Origin: JBCDHN01 sp964351855
Lineage (GTDB): Bacteria > Verrucomicrobiota > Verrucomicrobiia > Verrucomicrobiales > DEV007
Assembly: GCA_964351855.1 (NCBI GenBank)
Contig: CAYGQD010000007.1
Span: 1-64,000, forward strand
Length of the DNA: 64,000 nt
Direction: 5' to 3'
This document shows positions 6,393 through 15,590 of the stretch, one piece after another (positions within the stretch are counted from its first letter, which is position 1; every line of letters begins with the position of its first letter). The position numbers and the translations under genes are program-made. The notes under the pieces are model-generated. The model did not search any database, was not told the origin of the DNA, and saw nothing but the letters and a program-made list of their open reading frames with translations.

Positions 6393-7808
6393 TTAGGCCA
6401 ATACGCCTTTCGGGATATGGCCGTGCACGTCGGTAAGCCGGTAGTGTCGACCTTGGAAGCGGAAGGTCAGCTTTTCGTGGTCGATGCCGAGGAGGTGAAG
6501 AATGGTGGCGTGGATGTCATGCACAGAGACGGGGTTTTCCGTGATGTTGTAGCTGTAGTCATCAGTAGCGCCGTAGGAGGTGCCGCGTTTGACCCCGCCG
6601 CCGGCCATCCACATCGTGAAACAACGGGGGTGGTGATCGCGGCCATAGCTTTCCGCGCTCAGTCCACCCTGACAGTAAACGGTACGGCCGAATTCGCCAC
6701 CCCAGATGACGAGCGTCTCATCGAGAAGCCCGCGGTTCTTCAGGTCGGTGATAAGGGCGGCGTTGGCTTGATCCGTCTCTTGGCAACGTTGCCGGAGCTG
6801 TTTCGGCAAGCCGCCATGCGTGTCCCAGCCGCGATGAAAGAGCTGGACGAAGCGCACGCCGCGTTCAGAGAGACGACGGGCGAGGAGCGCATTATAGGCG
6901 TAGGTTCCCGGTTTCCGCGCGTCTTCCCCGTAGAGCTGGAAAGTGCTTTCCGGCTCGTCAGACACATCGGTGAGATCCGGCACGGAGGACTGCATCCGGA
7001 AGGCCATCTCGTATTGGGCGATCCTGGTCTGAATCTCGGGATCGCCAGTGACATTGTGCCGCAGCTCATTCATGGCGCGAATGTGATCGAGCGTTTTCCG
7101 CCGAACCTGCGAGCTCATGCCCTCGGGGTTATTGATGTAGAGGACGGGGTCGCGCCCGGAACGAAAGCGGACGCCCTGGTGATGGGAAGGCAAAAACCCC
7201 GCTCCCCAGAGCCGATCATAGAGGGCCTGACCGCCCCGATTCGAGGTCATGGCGACGAAGGAGGGCAGGTTCTCGTTTTCGCTGCCTAACCCGTAGCTGA
7301 GCCAGGCCCCGATGCTGGGACGACCCGCGAGCTGGAAGCCGGTCTGGAGGAAGGTGATGGCGGGATCGTGATTGATCGCCTCCGTGTTCATCGAGCGAAT
7401 GACGCAAAGCTCATCCGCCACTTTCTGGAGGTGAGGGAGGAGTTCCGCATTCATCCATTGGCCGCTTTCGCCATATTGCTTGAAGGGGAAAATGGAGCGC
7501 GCGGTGGGGAAGGAGCTTTGGCCTGCGGTCATGCCGGTAAGGCGCTGCCCCCGGAAGATGGATTCCGGCACTTCCTGACCGTGAACCTTATCGAGGTGCG
7601 GCTTGTAATCGAAGAGGTCCATCTGGGGCGGGCCGCCGGATTGGAAGAGGTAAATCGCCCGTTTCGCCTTCGGCGCGTGATTCGGCGCAGCCTGGATTCC
7701 GGACGGCGAGCCAAGGAGGGAGGCGGCGGCGAGCGAACCAAAGGCCCCGCCGCTGGTTCCGAGGAAATGGCGGCGGTCGAGGTGTTGGGTAAGGGGTTTT
7801 GAGATCAT
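6393..7808 (-). CDS. DUF1501 family protein, Tat-exported, copy 1
   Basis: 471 residues from the ATG at 7808. A longer frame starting at 7895 gives an unlikely N-terminus derived from an AACACGAAT repeat. The leader D-R-R-H-F-L-G-T-S-G-G has the twin-arginine motif. The body shows the alkaline-phosphatase-like layout of DUF1501: SGGPPQMDLFD near the start, W-D-T-H-G-G, and G-G-E-F-G-R-T in the C-terminal third, followed by G-R-D-H-H-P. The family is abundant in planctomycetes and verrucomicrobia, almost always beside a DUF1549/DUF1553 protein, as here (7897..10956 directly upstream on the same strand). The substrate is unknown. Confidence 0.88.
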   Translation of the reverse strand: MISKPLTQHLDRRHFLGTSGGAFGSLAAASLLGSPSGIQAAPNHAPKAKRAIYLFQSGGPPQMDLFDYKPHLDKVHGQEVPESIFRGQRLTGMTAGQSSFPTARSIFPFKQYGESGQWMNAELLPHLQKVADELCVIRSMNTEAINHDPAITFLQTGFQLAGRPSIGAWLSYGLGSENENLPSFVAMTSNRGGQALYDRLWGAGFLPSHHQGVRFRSGRDPVLYINNPEGMSSQVRRKTLDHIRAMNELRHNVTGDPEIQTRIAQYEMAFRMQSSVPDLTDVSDEPESTFQLYGEDARKPGTYAYNALLARRLSERGVRFVQLFHRGWDTHGGLPKQLRQRCQETDQANAALITDLKNRGLLDETLVIWGGEFGRTVYCQGGLSAESYGRDHHPRCFTMWMAGGGVKRGTSYGATDDYSYNITENPVSVHDIHATILHLLGIDHEKLTFRFQGRHYRLTDVHGHIPKGVLA

Positions 7809-7896
7809 GGAGGTGGGGAGATTCGAGTTGATGCTCTGGTAGTTATGTAGAGGGACACGAATTGGCAAATTCGTGTTCATTCGTGTTTCTGCCATC

Positions 7897-10800
7897 CTAT
7901 TCTCGGGTGATCACTTCATCGAGATTGAGAAGGACATTGGCCAAGGCCATGTGGGCAGCGAGTTCGGCGGGGTCTAGATGCTTGGGAACGGGTGTGCTGC
8001 CATTCGCGATGAGCTTGGTGGCGGCTTCGGAATCGGCGGCGAATTCGGCCTGATAGGTTTGCAGTGCGTCGGTGAGGATGGCGAGTTCCGGCGGAGTGGG
8101 TTCCCGGGCGGCGACGATGTGGAAGCCGTGGCGAATCGGGTCATTGGCCGCTTCAGTCAAGAGACGCGTGGCCAAGTGGCGGGCAGATTCCACGTAGGCG
8201 GGCTCGTTCAAGAGAGTGAGCGCCTGGAGCGGCGTATTCGTCCGTTTCACGCCGACCCAGCAGGCTTCGCGATCTGCGGAGTCAAAGATGGCCATGCTGG
8301 GCGGGGCCACGGTGCGCTTCCAGATGGTGTAGAGACTGCGACGGAAGAGGTCGCCTCCCTTGGATGGCTGATACTTCATTCCCATGCTCATCTCCTCCCA
8401 GAGATTGGCCGGCTGATAGGGACTGACGGACGGTCCTCCGATTTTCTCGACCAGGAGGCCGCTGGCATAAAGGGCCTGATCCCGCAAGACATGGGCCGGA
8501 AGACGCATCCGGGTCATGCGGGCGAGGAGCCGATTCTCCGGATCCCGTTCCAGAGCTTCCGGAGAGATGACCGAGCTCTGGCGATAGGTCGCGCTGGTGA
8601 CGATGAGCTTCTGCATCGCCTTCACATCCCAACCCGTCCGGACCAACTCCGTCGCGAGCCAGTCGAGCAATTCCGGATGCGATGGACGCTCGCCTTGCAC
8701 GCCAAAGTCTTCTGCGGTTTTGACCAAGCCGGTGCCGAAGTAACGTTGCCACCAGCGGTTCACGGTCACCCGCGCGGTGAGCGGATTCTTCCCATCGACG
8801 AGCCATTTGGCTAGGCCAAGCCGATTGTTCGGGTAACTCGCGGGCTTGGACGGCAGCTCCCCGGGAATTCCGCGTTCGACGCGTTCGCCCAACTGATCAT
8901 AGACGCCGCGCACCCGGAGGTAGGTCGGTTTCGGCTCCGGCAGTTCCGCCATGACCATGGTGGTGGGCAGGGAATCGTGATACTTCTGGCGATCCTGACG
9001 CGCCTTCATCCAGGCTGCATAGGTATCGGTCTGGAGGTGCTCCCGGAAGTAGGTCCGGGCGAAGGCTTCGGAGTCCGGAGCGAACGCCATCACCTGTGCT
9101 TCTTCCGGCCAGAGGGTGCGATCGTAATAACGCAGTTCATCGATCGCGCCCCGGAAATTCGGCCCATAAATCCCGCCACCGAGACGGAACAGATCGTTCT
9201 CCCCCACCCCGCCGACGTTGCTGTTCGTATTATGCAGGACGCTGACTTCGGCCAGTTCTCCATTGAGATAAATCTTCTGGCCATTGGCGCTTTGGCTTCC
9301 GTCATTGGTGAGGGTGACGTGGACCCACTCGTCTTGCTTCAGCGGCGACTTCGTTTCGACCACACCGGCTCCCGCGACCCAGCGCGAAATGAGCAGGAAA
9401 CGGAAGCGACCGTCGTGAATCTCGGCAGCGACCCCCGGCCGCGTCGTCCCGCCTTTTTGGCGCGAAAGGATCACGCCCTCGTTGAGCGCATCGGGCCGCA
9501 TCCAGAACGCGAGCGAAAACCGATCATTCGCCCGGAAACGACCGAATTTGCCGATCTGCAGCACGTTTTCCCCATTGAAGACGGCGGCGTTTCCACGCAC
9601 GCCCGGCCCAAACTTCGCCTCGCCTTTCAACGGCTTCACCTCCTCATCCACCGTTTCCAGTGACCGCATCTTAGCCAGTTCATAACTCGCCAGCGGCTGA
9701 TCCAGATCTGCGTTTCCGGTGGCCAGTCGCCGCTTCCATTCCTGAAACCCGGCCTCTGAGAGACCACTTTCGAACCCCTTCGCCAATTGCTGAATCCGGG
9801 CGTCCATCTGGTCCAACTTCGCCTGTTGCTGCGGGAGCGGCGCGGTGATGTAGGGCTCGGAATTTCCGTTCTTGATCGCTCTCCCCGCTTCCGGCGTGGA
9901 ATTGAAATAGGCGATCATCTGGTAATAATCCTTCTGGCTGATCGGATCATACTTGTGGTCGTGACAGCGGGCGCAACCCATCGTCAGCCCCAGAAAAATC
10001 GTCGAAGCCGTATCCACGCGATCCACCGCGTTCTCGAGCAAAAACTCCTCCACCACCGCTCCCGCTTCCGAGTTGTAACGATGGTTCCGATTGAACCCCG
10101 TCGCGATCTTCTGCTCCAGCGTCGCGTTCGGCAATAGATCACCGGCCAGTTGCTCGATCGTGAATTGATCGAACGGGAGATTCGCATTGTAGGCATTGAT
10201 GACCCAATCGCGCCAAGGCCACATGTGCCGGGGACCGTCAAACTGATAGCCATCGGTATCGGCAAAGCGCGAGGCATCCAGCCAAGGCACGGCCATGGTT
10301 TCTCCGTAACGCGGTGAGGCCAGCAAGCGATCCACCACCATTTCCCACGCCTGCGGAGAGGTATCCGCCAGGAACGCGTTCACTTCTTCACGCGTCGGTG
10401 GCACTCCTGTTAAATCCAGGGTGACCCGCCGAATCAGAGTCTCTTTGCTCGCTTCCGGCGATGGTTGCAGCCCTTCCGCTTCCAGGCGATCCCGGACGAA
10501 CGCATCGATCGGGTTGCGGACCCGGTTTGCGTCTTTCACCGCAGGCGGTTCCTCGCGTTCGGGCGGGAGAAAGGCCCAGTGCTGCTCCCACTCCGCGCCT
10601 TCTTCCACCCAGCGTTTCAACAACGCCTTTTCCCGATCCGTCAGCGGCCGTTTTAGCTTGGCCGGTGGCATTTGCTCGACCGGATCCTCGTGAAAAATGC
10701 GGTAAATCGCCTCGCTATTCAGAGGATCGCCGGGAACGATCGCGACGACGCCATCATGGTTCGCCTTCGCCGCTTCTTCCTGATCCAGCCGCAACCCGGC

Positions 10801-10956
10801 TTCTCGCGTCGCCGAATCCGGGCCGTGACAGTGGAAGCACTTATCAGATAAGATCGGGCGGATATCGCGATTGAACTGGATTCTGCCAGACTCAGCCGCA
10901 TTGGCAAAGGCGCCAGTCGCGCAGATAAAAAGGAAAACGTGAAAATGACGAAGCAT
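7897..10956 (-). CDS. Planctomycete cytochrome c / DUF1549 / LamG / DUF1553 protein
   Basis: 1019 residues. Signal peptide 1 to 21. A cytochrome c-like domain carries the haem motif C40-x-x-C43-H44 with M-P-P as likely distal ligand. DUF1549 spans about 150 to 355 and contains a second C-x-x-C-H (CARCH) at its end. A laminin-G-like concanavalin domain lies at about 445 to 635, and DUF1553 fills the C-terminal 300 residues. The family is export-targeted and proposed to act in the outer compartment on polysaccharide-related substrates; the reaction is not known. It probably forms an operon with the DUF1501 gene just downstream. Confidence 0.9.
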   Translation of the reverse strand: MLRHFHVFLFICATGAFANAAESGRIQFNRDIRPILSDKCFHCHGPDSATREAGLRLDQEEAAKANHDGVVAIVPGDPLNSEAIYRIFHEDPVEQMPPAKLKRPLTDREKALLKRWVEEGAEWEQHWAFLPPEREEPPAVKDANRVRNPIDAFVRDRLEAEGLQPSPEASKETLIRRVTLDLTGVPPTREEVNAFLADTSPQAWEMVVDRLLASPRYGETMAVPWLDASRFADTDGYQFDGPRHMWPWRDWVINAYNANLPFDQFTIEQLAGDLLPNATLEQKIATGFNRNHRYNSEAGAVVEEFLLENAVDRVDTASTIFLGLTMGCARCHDHKYDPISQKDYYQMIAYFNSTPEAGRAIKNGNSEPYITAPLPQQQAKLDQMDARIQQLAKGFESGLSEAGFQEWKRRLATGNADLDQPLASYELAKMRSLETVDEEVKPLKGEAKFGPGVRGNAAVFNGENVLQIGKFGRFRANDRFSLAFWMRPDALNEGVILSRQKGGTTRPGVAAEIHDGRFRFLLISRWVAGAGVVETKSPLKQDEWVHVTLTNDGSQSANGQKIYLNGELAEVSVLHNTNSNVGGVGENDLFRLGGGIYGPNFRGAIDELRYYDRTLWPEEAQVMAFAPDSEAFARTYFREHLQTDTYAAWMKARQDRQKYHDSLPTTMVMAELPEPKPTYLRVRGVYDQLGERVERGIPGELPSKPASYPNNRLGLAKWLVDGKNPLTARVTVNRWWQRYFGTGLVKTAEDFGVQGERPSHPELLDWLATELVRTGWDVKAMQKLIVTSATYRQSSVISPEALERDPENRLLARMTRMRLPAHVLRDQALYASGLLVEKIGGPSVSPYQPANLWEEMSMGMKYQPSKGGDLFRRSLYTIWKRTVAPPSMAIFDSADREACWVGVKRTNTPLQALTLLNEPAYVESARHLATRLLTEAANDPIRHGFHIVAAREPTPPELAILTDALQTYQAEFAADSEAATKLIANGSTPVPKHLDPAELAAHMALANVLLNLDEVITRE

Positions 10957-11226
10957 GGGTTTGGAAGAAGTAGTCCTCTTCTTAGGGATTTGGACACTAC
11001 ACCGATGAAACCCCGCGAATTTTCCGAAGTATTTGTAAAACCACCATCTTTCGGGTGCCCCATCAAACCTGAGCCAATGAATTGCATCGCGCTAGGGGAG
11101 CAAACCTCTGCGCTAGTGAACGCTGGAGACCAGACTTAAAGCAGCCAAACTTAGGCTTTCTTGTTTCAGCAATGGCGAAAGATTCAAGCGAAAAGTCTCC
11201 TCATTGGCCTTACCAGCAGTTTCGCG

Positions 11227-13506
11227 TCATGGAACTTGTTCGCTAGAGCCAAGAGTGGCGCTAAACTTTAAAACCTTGGAGTTTCGAAGTATCACCAACT
11301 CGCACAGAGTGCCGGGTTCTCCTAACCCGATCTGACCAGAAACTTCGTCCTCGCTTGTGACGGATTGACCATTGACTGAGAGAATCTTATCACCAGACCG
11401 AAGACGAAGATCGCTTGCCGGAGAATTTGGGACAACGGACTCAATGTAGACTACTCCGTCTTCGCCAGTTTTTAGGAATACCCCAAGTACCCCCCTCTCA
11501 TCTCCAAAGAGATCGAGCGAAAAATACCAACTAGACAAGAGAGCCAATGAGAACGCAAACAACACTAACCCTATCGCCCCGCGCCTAAACAACACTCTAG
11601 GATCTACGGATTCTTGATTTAGGATCCCGTGTGTGGCGATGGGTTTCCACTGATTCAATGGCGGCCCATGACTCGTGAGTCCCCTTCGGAGCCGAAAACT
11701 CCAGAAACAAGAAGCCAAGGCCCCAACTATCAAAAAAAGCCCGGTTTCATCAGTCACCTTGGACAAAAAATATCCGGCACCAATCACCGGTGCACCCCAC
11801 AAAAAAACCCTTCCTGTTTCCCCTGACGATGAACTATCTCTATTGTTGGAATTTAGCACTGCATATCCTGAGAAGTGATCCTGGGCATGCAATTGGTCGG
11901 CAAGTCGTTCGGCCGTAACGGGGGCACCCAATGCGTTTGCGAAAGCCAGCAACAGCGAGTAATTTCCCTTAAGCACTGTCGGAACTCCAAAAGGAAATGC
12001 AATTAGGCACTCGCTCTTTACTTCTTCCACTTCTGGCAACCCATCGGGAAAATAGTGTTGAAAAGCTTGTCGGAAATTTTCGTACGTCGTCGCAAAATCC
12101 TTCTTTCCCACCGCCAATACAACGTTTTCTCTTTTCAACCCCAAAGCGGCCCCACCTTCCGTTAAGCCTAGTGCGGTTCTCAACTCCCAATCAATCCCCT
12201 CTGGGGGGACCACATCGTCCAATTCAGCGGAGAAAACAACAAGTGAAGATTCTTTCAACAGTCTCTCTACTACCAATTGCCAGCTCTTATCATCCTCGGG
12301 GCTGACTACCTTCTTCTTGCCCTTTATATAGATCCTGGGTGCACCAAGACTCGGAACGCACTCATTCGGACGCCCCACCGCAACAAAAGGTCCGACGGTT
12401 GGCGCAAAAGTCTGCTCAAGGACCATTTCATTGGCGATCTGTGCACCAAAAGTACCATAGGAACGCTTATCCATTCGAAAGCTCCTTAGAAAAACCACAG
12501 GCGGACGAGGATCCGACCGGAGGAGGGAAAAAGGCGAGCGGGACTCCCACCTTCGCGAAATGGCCTTCAATCTAATCCAAAAAAAGCCTCCGACTACCAT
12601 GATCCCGATGAAGTGTAAAAAAACGGCATCTTGATTTCCGGTCGGCAGTCGCTGCTCCAAGATCCAGAAAATCCCCGGAAAACTCGAAACAGTGAGGGCT
12701 ATTGGCGCCTTCAAGATCATCCTTGCTACCATCCGCGACCTAAACGGGCTCTCTCTTACGTCCGCCTCAGCAAACTTTAACCAGTCTGGTGGGCGATTGG
12801 TAAATCTTTGGCGCTCTCGAAGCACCCTGAACCACACCCAAAAGAGCAGGCCGAGCAATCCAAAAGCAATGACATCAATCCACCACCTCGCATTGATTAC
12901 CTCGCGAAACTCCACCTTCCCAATCATGGCTTCTATGCCTGGTTCAATTCGAATCAAAACCACAGAGTAGGCTCCCATCGAGAGTGCTAGCAATCCTAAG
13001 GCGAACAGACTCTTCCACTGCTGAAAGAAGAGGCTTGGCAATGTATCAGAGGGGCGCTGAATCCTGTGAACAATGGTTCGAAAAACGAACAAAACACACA
13101 GGCTCCCCAAGAGGATTGGGACAAACTGGGGATTAACGAGGGGCTCGGTCGAATCAGCAGGAGGCAGATCGATTCCTGCCGATCCAAAAGCTCCCGCCTT
13201 CCCATAAAGATAAACGGTAAGCAGAAAAAACAGCAGAAAGAAAACCGTATCAGGAATGAGCTTCAAACACGTAACGAACCCTACTCCAATTCGCGCCATG
13301 CGGCTACGTTCTTCAGCTCTAAAATAGGACAAATCTCCTAGTCGGCGCATCTGATTTGTCCCACAAAGACGGATGCGCGCATCCCAGCCTATTGTCTTCG
13401 ATTTCAATCGCCTTCTAACCTCACCAGCATCGCATGGAGGTTGAAATTCTCCGTCCCCAACACCTTCCAACTCCCAGAGAGCGTCACCAAGTTTAATCGC
13501 CTTCAT
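11227..13506 (-). CDS. Multi-pass membrane protein with GYF_2-like N-terminus, LRSF-type cytoplasmic domain and C-terminal PDZ
   Basis: 759 residues. Residues 1 to 62 resemble a GYF_2/DUF4339-type module (T-I-G-W-D-A-R-I). Hydrophobic segments lie at about 78 to 101, 128 to 146, 166 to 186, 208 to 227, 264 to 284 and 295 to 312. Residues 334 to 445 form a soluble domain with the pattern P-P-V-V-F-L-R-S-F, then V-G-P-F-V-A-V-G-R-P-N-E, and I-D-W-E-L, seen in various uncharacterised bacterial membrane proteins. Two more membrane pairs follow (about 565 to 605 and 640 to 665) and a PDZ domain (about 675 to 755, with S-G-D-K-I-L-S-V-N-G). No protease motif is seen. A sensing or scaffolding role is inference. 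Confidence 0.68.
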   Translation of the reverse strand: MKAIKLGDALWELEGVGDGEFQPPCDAGEVRRRLKSKTIGWDARIRLCGTNQMRRLGDLSYFRAEERSRMARIGVGFVTCLKLIPDTVFFLLFFLLTVYLYGKAGAFGSAGIDLPPADSTEPLVNPQFVPILLGSLCVLFVFRTIVHRIQRPSDTLPSLFFQQWKSLFALGLLALSMGAYSVVLIRIEPGIEAMIGKVEFREVINARWWIDVIAFGLLGLLFWVWFRVLRERQRFTNRPPDWLKFAEADVRESPFRSRMVARMILKAPIALTVSSFPGIFWILEQRLPTGNQDAVFLHFIGIMVVGGFFWIRLKAISRRWESRSPFSLLRSDPRPPVVFLRSFRMDKRSYGTFGAQIANEMVLEQTFAPTVGPFVAVGRPNECVPSLGAPRIYIKGKKKVVSPEDDKSWQLVVERLLKESSLVVFSAELDDVVPPEGIDWELRTALGLTEGGAALGLKRENVVLAVGKKDFATTYENFRQAFQHYFPDGLPEVEEVKSECLIAFPFGVPTVLKGNYSLLLAFANALGAPVTAERLADQLHAQDHFSGYAVLNSNNRDSSSSGETGRVFLWGAPVIGAGYFLSKVTDETGLFLIVGALASCFWSFRLRRGLTSHGPPLNQWKPIATHGILNQESVDPRVLFRRGAIGLVLFAFSLALLSSWYFSLDLFGDERGVLGVFLKTGEDGVVYIESVVPNSPASDLRLRSGDKILSVNGQSVTSEDEVSGQIGLGEPGTLCELVILRNSKVLKFSATLGSSEQVP

Positions 13507-13870
13507 TTGAATCTAGTCTGCTATTCGTGAACGTTTTGGCAACAGTGGGTAGGCAAAAAACACATCCTTTGGAAGCCAATGTGCATTATCAAGACTTCGT
13601 CGAAATTGGGCCGAAAACCAAAGCCTGAAGAATCGGCATATCCTCAACCCAAGCCGAAGGGCGCAAAAACGCCAAAATCTGACGGCCCGAGCCTGCCCAG
13701 AGCCAAATACCCCGGATTTGACGATTGGACCGGGGACATTGGGTCTATGGATAGAGCCACTTCCAACGTCAAGCATCTATCGGTGAGAAGTCCGGGCTAG
13801 CCTTCCGGATGGGCGTTCCCCGCGCCGTTCCGTGAACGAAACCACGATTCTGGCTCGTGATAGCGTTGTT
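13507..13870. other. Divergent intergenic region
   Basis: About 360 bases between two genes transcribed away from each other (starts at 13506 and 13871), so it must hold both promoters. I see no strong -35/-10 pair, no conserved RNA fold and no convincing small gene. Confidence 0.5.
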
Positions 13871-15439
13871 ATGCAAAATCCCCTGTCTTCGCTGCTGCCG
13901 GTATGGCTCTTCGTTTGCCTGATTTCACCGCTCTCCGCCCTGGAACCCGCTTCCCATTTCAGCGAGCACATGGTGCTGCAACGCGGGATGGAGGTTCCGG
14001 TTTGGGGAACGGCTTCGGCGAATTCCGAGGTCACAGTGACGTTCGCCGGTCAGAGCGCATCGGGAATCGCTGATGCATCCGGAACATGGCGCGTGCGTCT
14101 TCCTGCTCTGGAAGCTTCTTCCGAAGGCCGGACGCTAACGATCGCAGGCGAGGGCAAAGAGATCGCGATCTCGGATGTGTTGGTTGGCGATGTCTGGTTG
14201 GGCTCGGGTCAGTCCAACATGGCCGGGAAAGTTGCCAGCTACGCAAAGAAAGACGAAACGCTTGCCCAGTTGGTCGAAAACGCTCCGTATCCGCAGATTC
14301 GCCTCATGAATGGCGGAGCGAAGCCGATCTGGAAACCAGCAACGGCCGAGAACATCAACGCATTCTCCGCGATCCTATTTCCCTTTGGCGAACGCCTGCA
14401 CCGCGAACTCGGGGTCCCGATCGGGATGATTGTCGGAGCCGTTGGAGGAACTCCTTCCGGCTTCTGGATTCCTTCCGAAATCTACGCGTCCAGCGCGATA
14501 GCGAAGGCGGAGATCGCTGAATTCGCGAAAACCTGGGATGCCGAAAAGGAGTTGAAGCAGCACCAAGCCAGGCTAGCCGCTTGGGAAACTCAGGCAGCCA
14601 AGGCCACCGCCGCCGGCGAAAAACCTCGCGGTCGTAAACCAGCTCCGCTGGCCGAACCGGGAGCTTCTACCCGAGGGGGCAAAATCGGTGGCTTGTTTGA
14701 CAACTTCATTCGCACTTCGGTCGGCTACGGAATTCGCGGTGTGCTTTGGGATCAGGGTGAAGCCGGTTCTGGAATTCAGGGACTCGATCAACATACCTGC
14801 ATGTCAGAATTGATTCGGGGTTGGCGGGAGATGTGGGGACAGGGGGACTTTCCCTTTCTCTTCGTGCAAAAACCCAGCGGACTGGGGAATGCGTTCAGCA
14901 AGGAACACCCAATCACCCGAGAGGCCAATGCCTTCAAACCTCTCCCACCCACCCCGGTTGGAAACGGGGCCGGTCGCTATCTCTACACCCGGCTCATGCT
15001 CGACAACGAAAACGCCTGGATGGTTCCTGCCATCGATTTAGGAGCCACGATTCATCCGATCAACAAATGGGGTTACGGAAATCGCGCTGCCGAAGTCGCG
15101 CTGCAGATGGTTTACGAAATGAAAGGCGTGCAGGCTTATGGCCCGATTTACGATTCACACAGCATCGAAGGTAGTAATATCACCGTGCAATTTCGCCAAG
15201 CTGGGCAGGGTCTCACCACTCAACACAGCGACACGTTGCAGGGATTTGCCGTGGCCGGAAGTGACGGCGTTTGGCACTGGGCGACCGCAACGATCACCGG
15301 AGCCGACACCGTTACCCTTATGAGCGAAGCGGTGCCCACGCCGACCCGGGTTCGCTTCGCCTTCTCGCAGGACCGGACATGGGCCAACCTCTTCAACAAG
15401 GAAGGCTTGCCCGCGTTGGCGTTTACGACTGAACCATGA
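13871..15439 (+). CDS. Sialate O-acetylesterase-type SGNH hydrolase
   Basis: 522 residues from the ATG at 13871, which directly opens a signal peptide; the in-frame ATG at 13832 would add 13 residues before it. The SGNH nucleophile motif G-S-G-Q-S-N-M is at about residues 114 to 120. G-V-L-W-D-Q-G-E at about 294 to 301 is the typical G-x-x-W-x-Q-G-E block. An N-terminal beta-sandwich (about 25 to 100) is common in the family. Such enzymes remove acetyl groups from sialic acid or other sugars outside the cytoplasm; the true substrate in this group is usually unproven. The residues 230 to 280 insert is lysine/alanine-rich. Confidence 0.85.
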   Translation: MQNPLSSLLPVWLFVCLISPLSALEPASHFSEHMVLQRGMEVPVWGTASANSEVTVTFAGQSASGIADASGTWRVRLPALEASSEGRTLTIAGEGKEIAISDVLVGDVWLGSGQSNMAGKVASYAKKDETLAQLVENAPYPQIRLMNGGAKPIWKPATAENINAFSAILFPFGERLHRELGVPIGMIVGAVGGTPSGFWIPSEIYASSAIAKAEIAEFAKTWDAEKELKQHQARLAAWETQAAKATAAGEKPRGRKPAPLAEPGASTRGGKIGGLFDNFIRTSVGYGIRGVLWDQGEAGSGIQGLDQHTCMSELIRGWREMWGQGDFPFLFVQKPSGLGNAFSKEHPITREANAFKPLPPTPVGNGAGRYLYTRLMLDNENAWMVPAIDLGATIHPINKWGYGNRAAEVALQMVYEMKGVQAYGPIYDSHSIEGSNITVQFRQAGQGLTTQHSDTLQGFAVAGSDGVWHWATATITGADTVTLMSEAVPTPTRVRFAFSQDRTWANLFNKEGLPALAFTTEP

Positions 15440-15464
15440 TCGACGGAGCGAGCGAAGCCCCACC

Positions 15465-15543
15465 CACAACGCCATCGGCGGCGACGCCCTGACCTACGAT
15501 TCACGCGGCAACCTCCTCACGTTCAAAACCAAGGGCGAATACC
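15465..15543 (+). pseudogene. Remnant of a YD-repeat (RHS-type) coding sequence
   Basis: In the 150-base gap between two genes one frame reads N-A-I-G-G-D-A-L-T-Y-D-S-R-G-N-L-L-T-F, which has the T-Y-D-x-x-G-N-L core of RHS/YD repeats. There is no start of its own and no further repeats either side, so it is taken as a short relic rather than a gene. A chance match over 19 residues cannot be excluded. Confidence 0.4.
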
Positions 15544-15590
15544 GTGTTCTCGTAGGTCGACGCGGGAGAAAACTGCGATACTGTGGAACG

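Noticed and set aside
7808..7895. Upstream ATG at 7895 for the first DUF1501 gene
   Set aside because: The extra 29 residues come from an AACACGAAT repeat, and the twin-arginine leader begins properly at the ATG at 7808.
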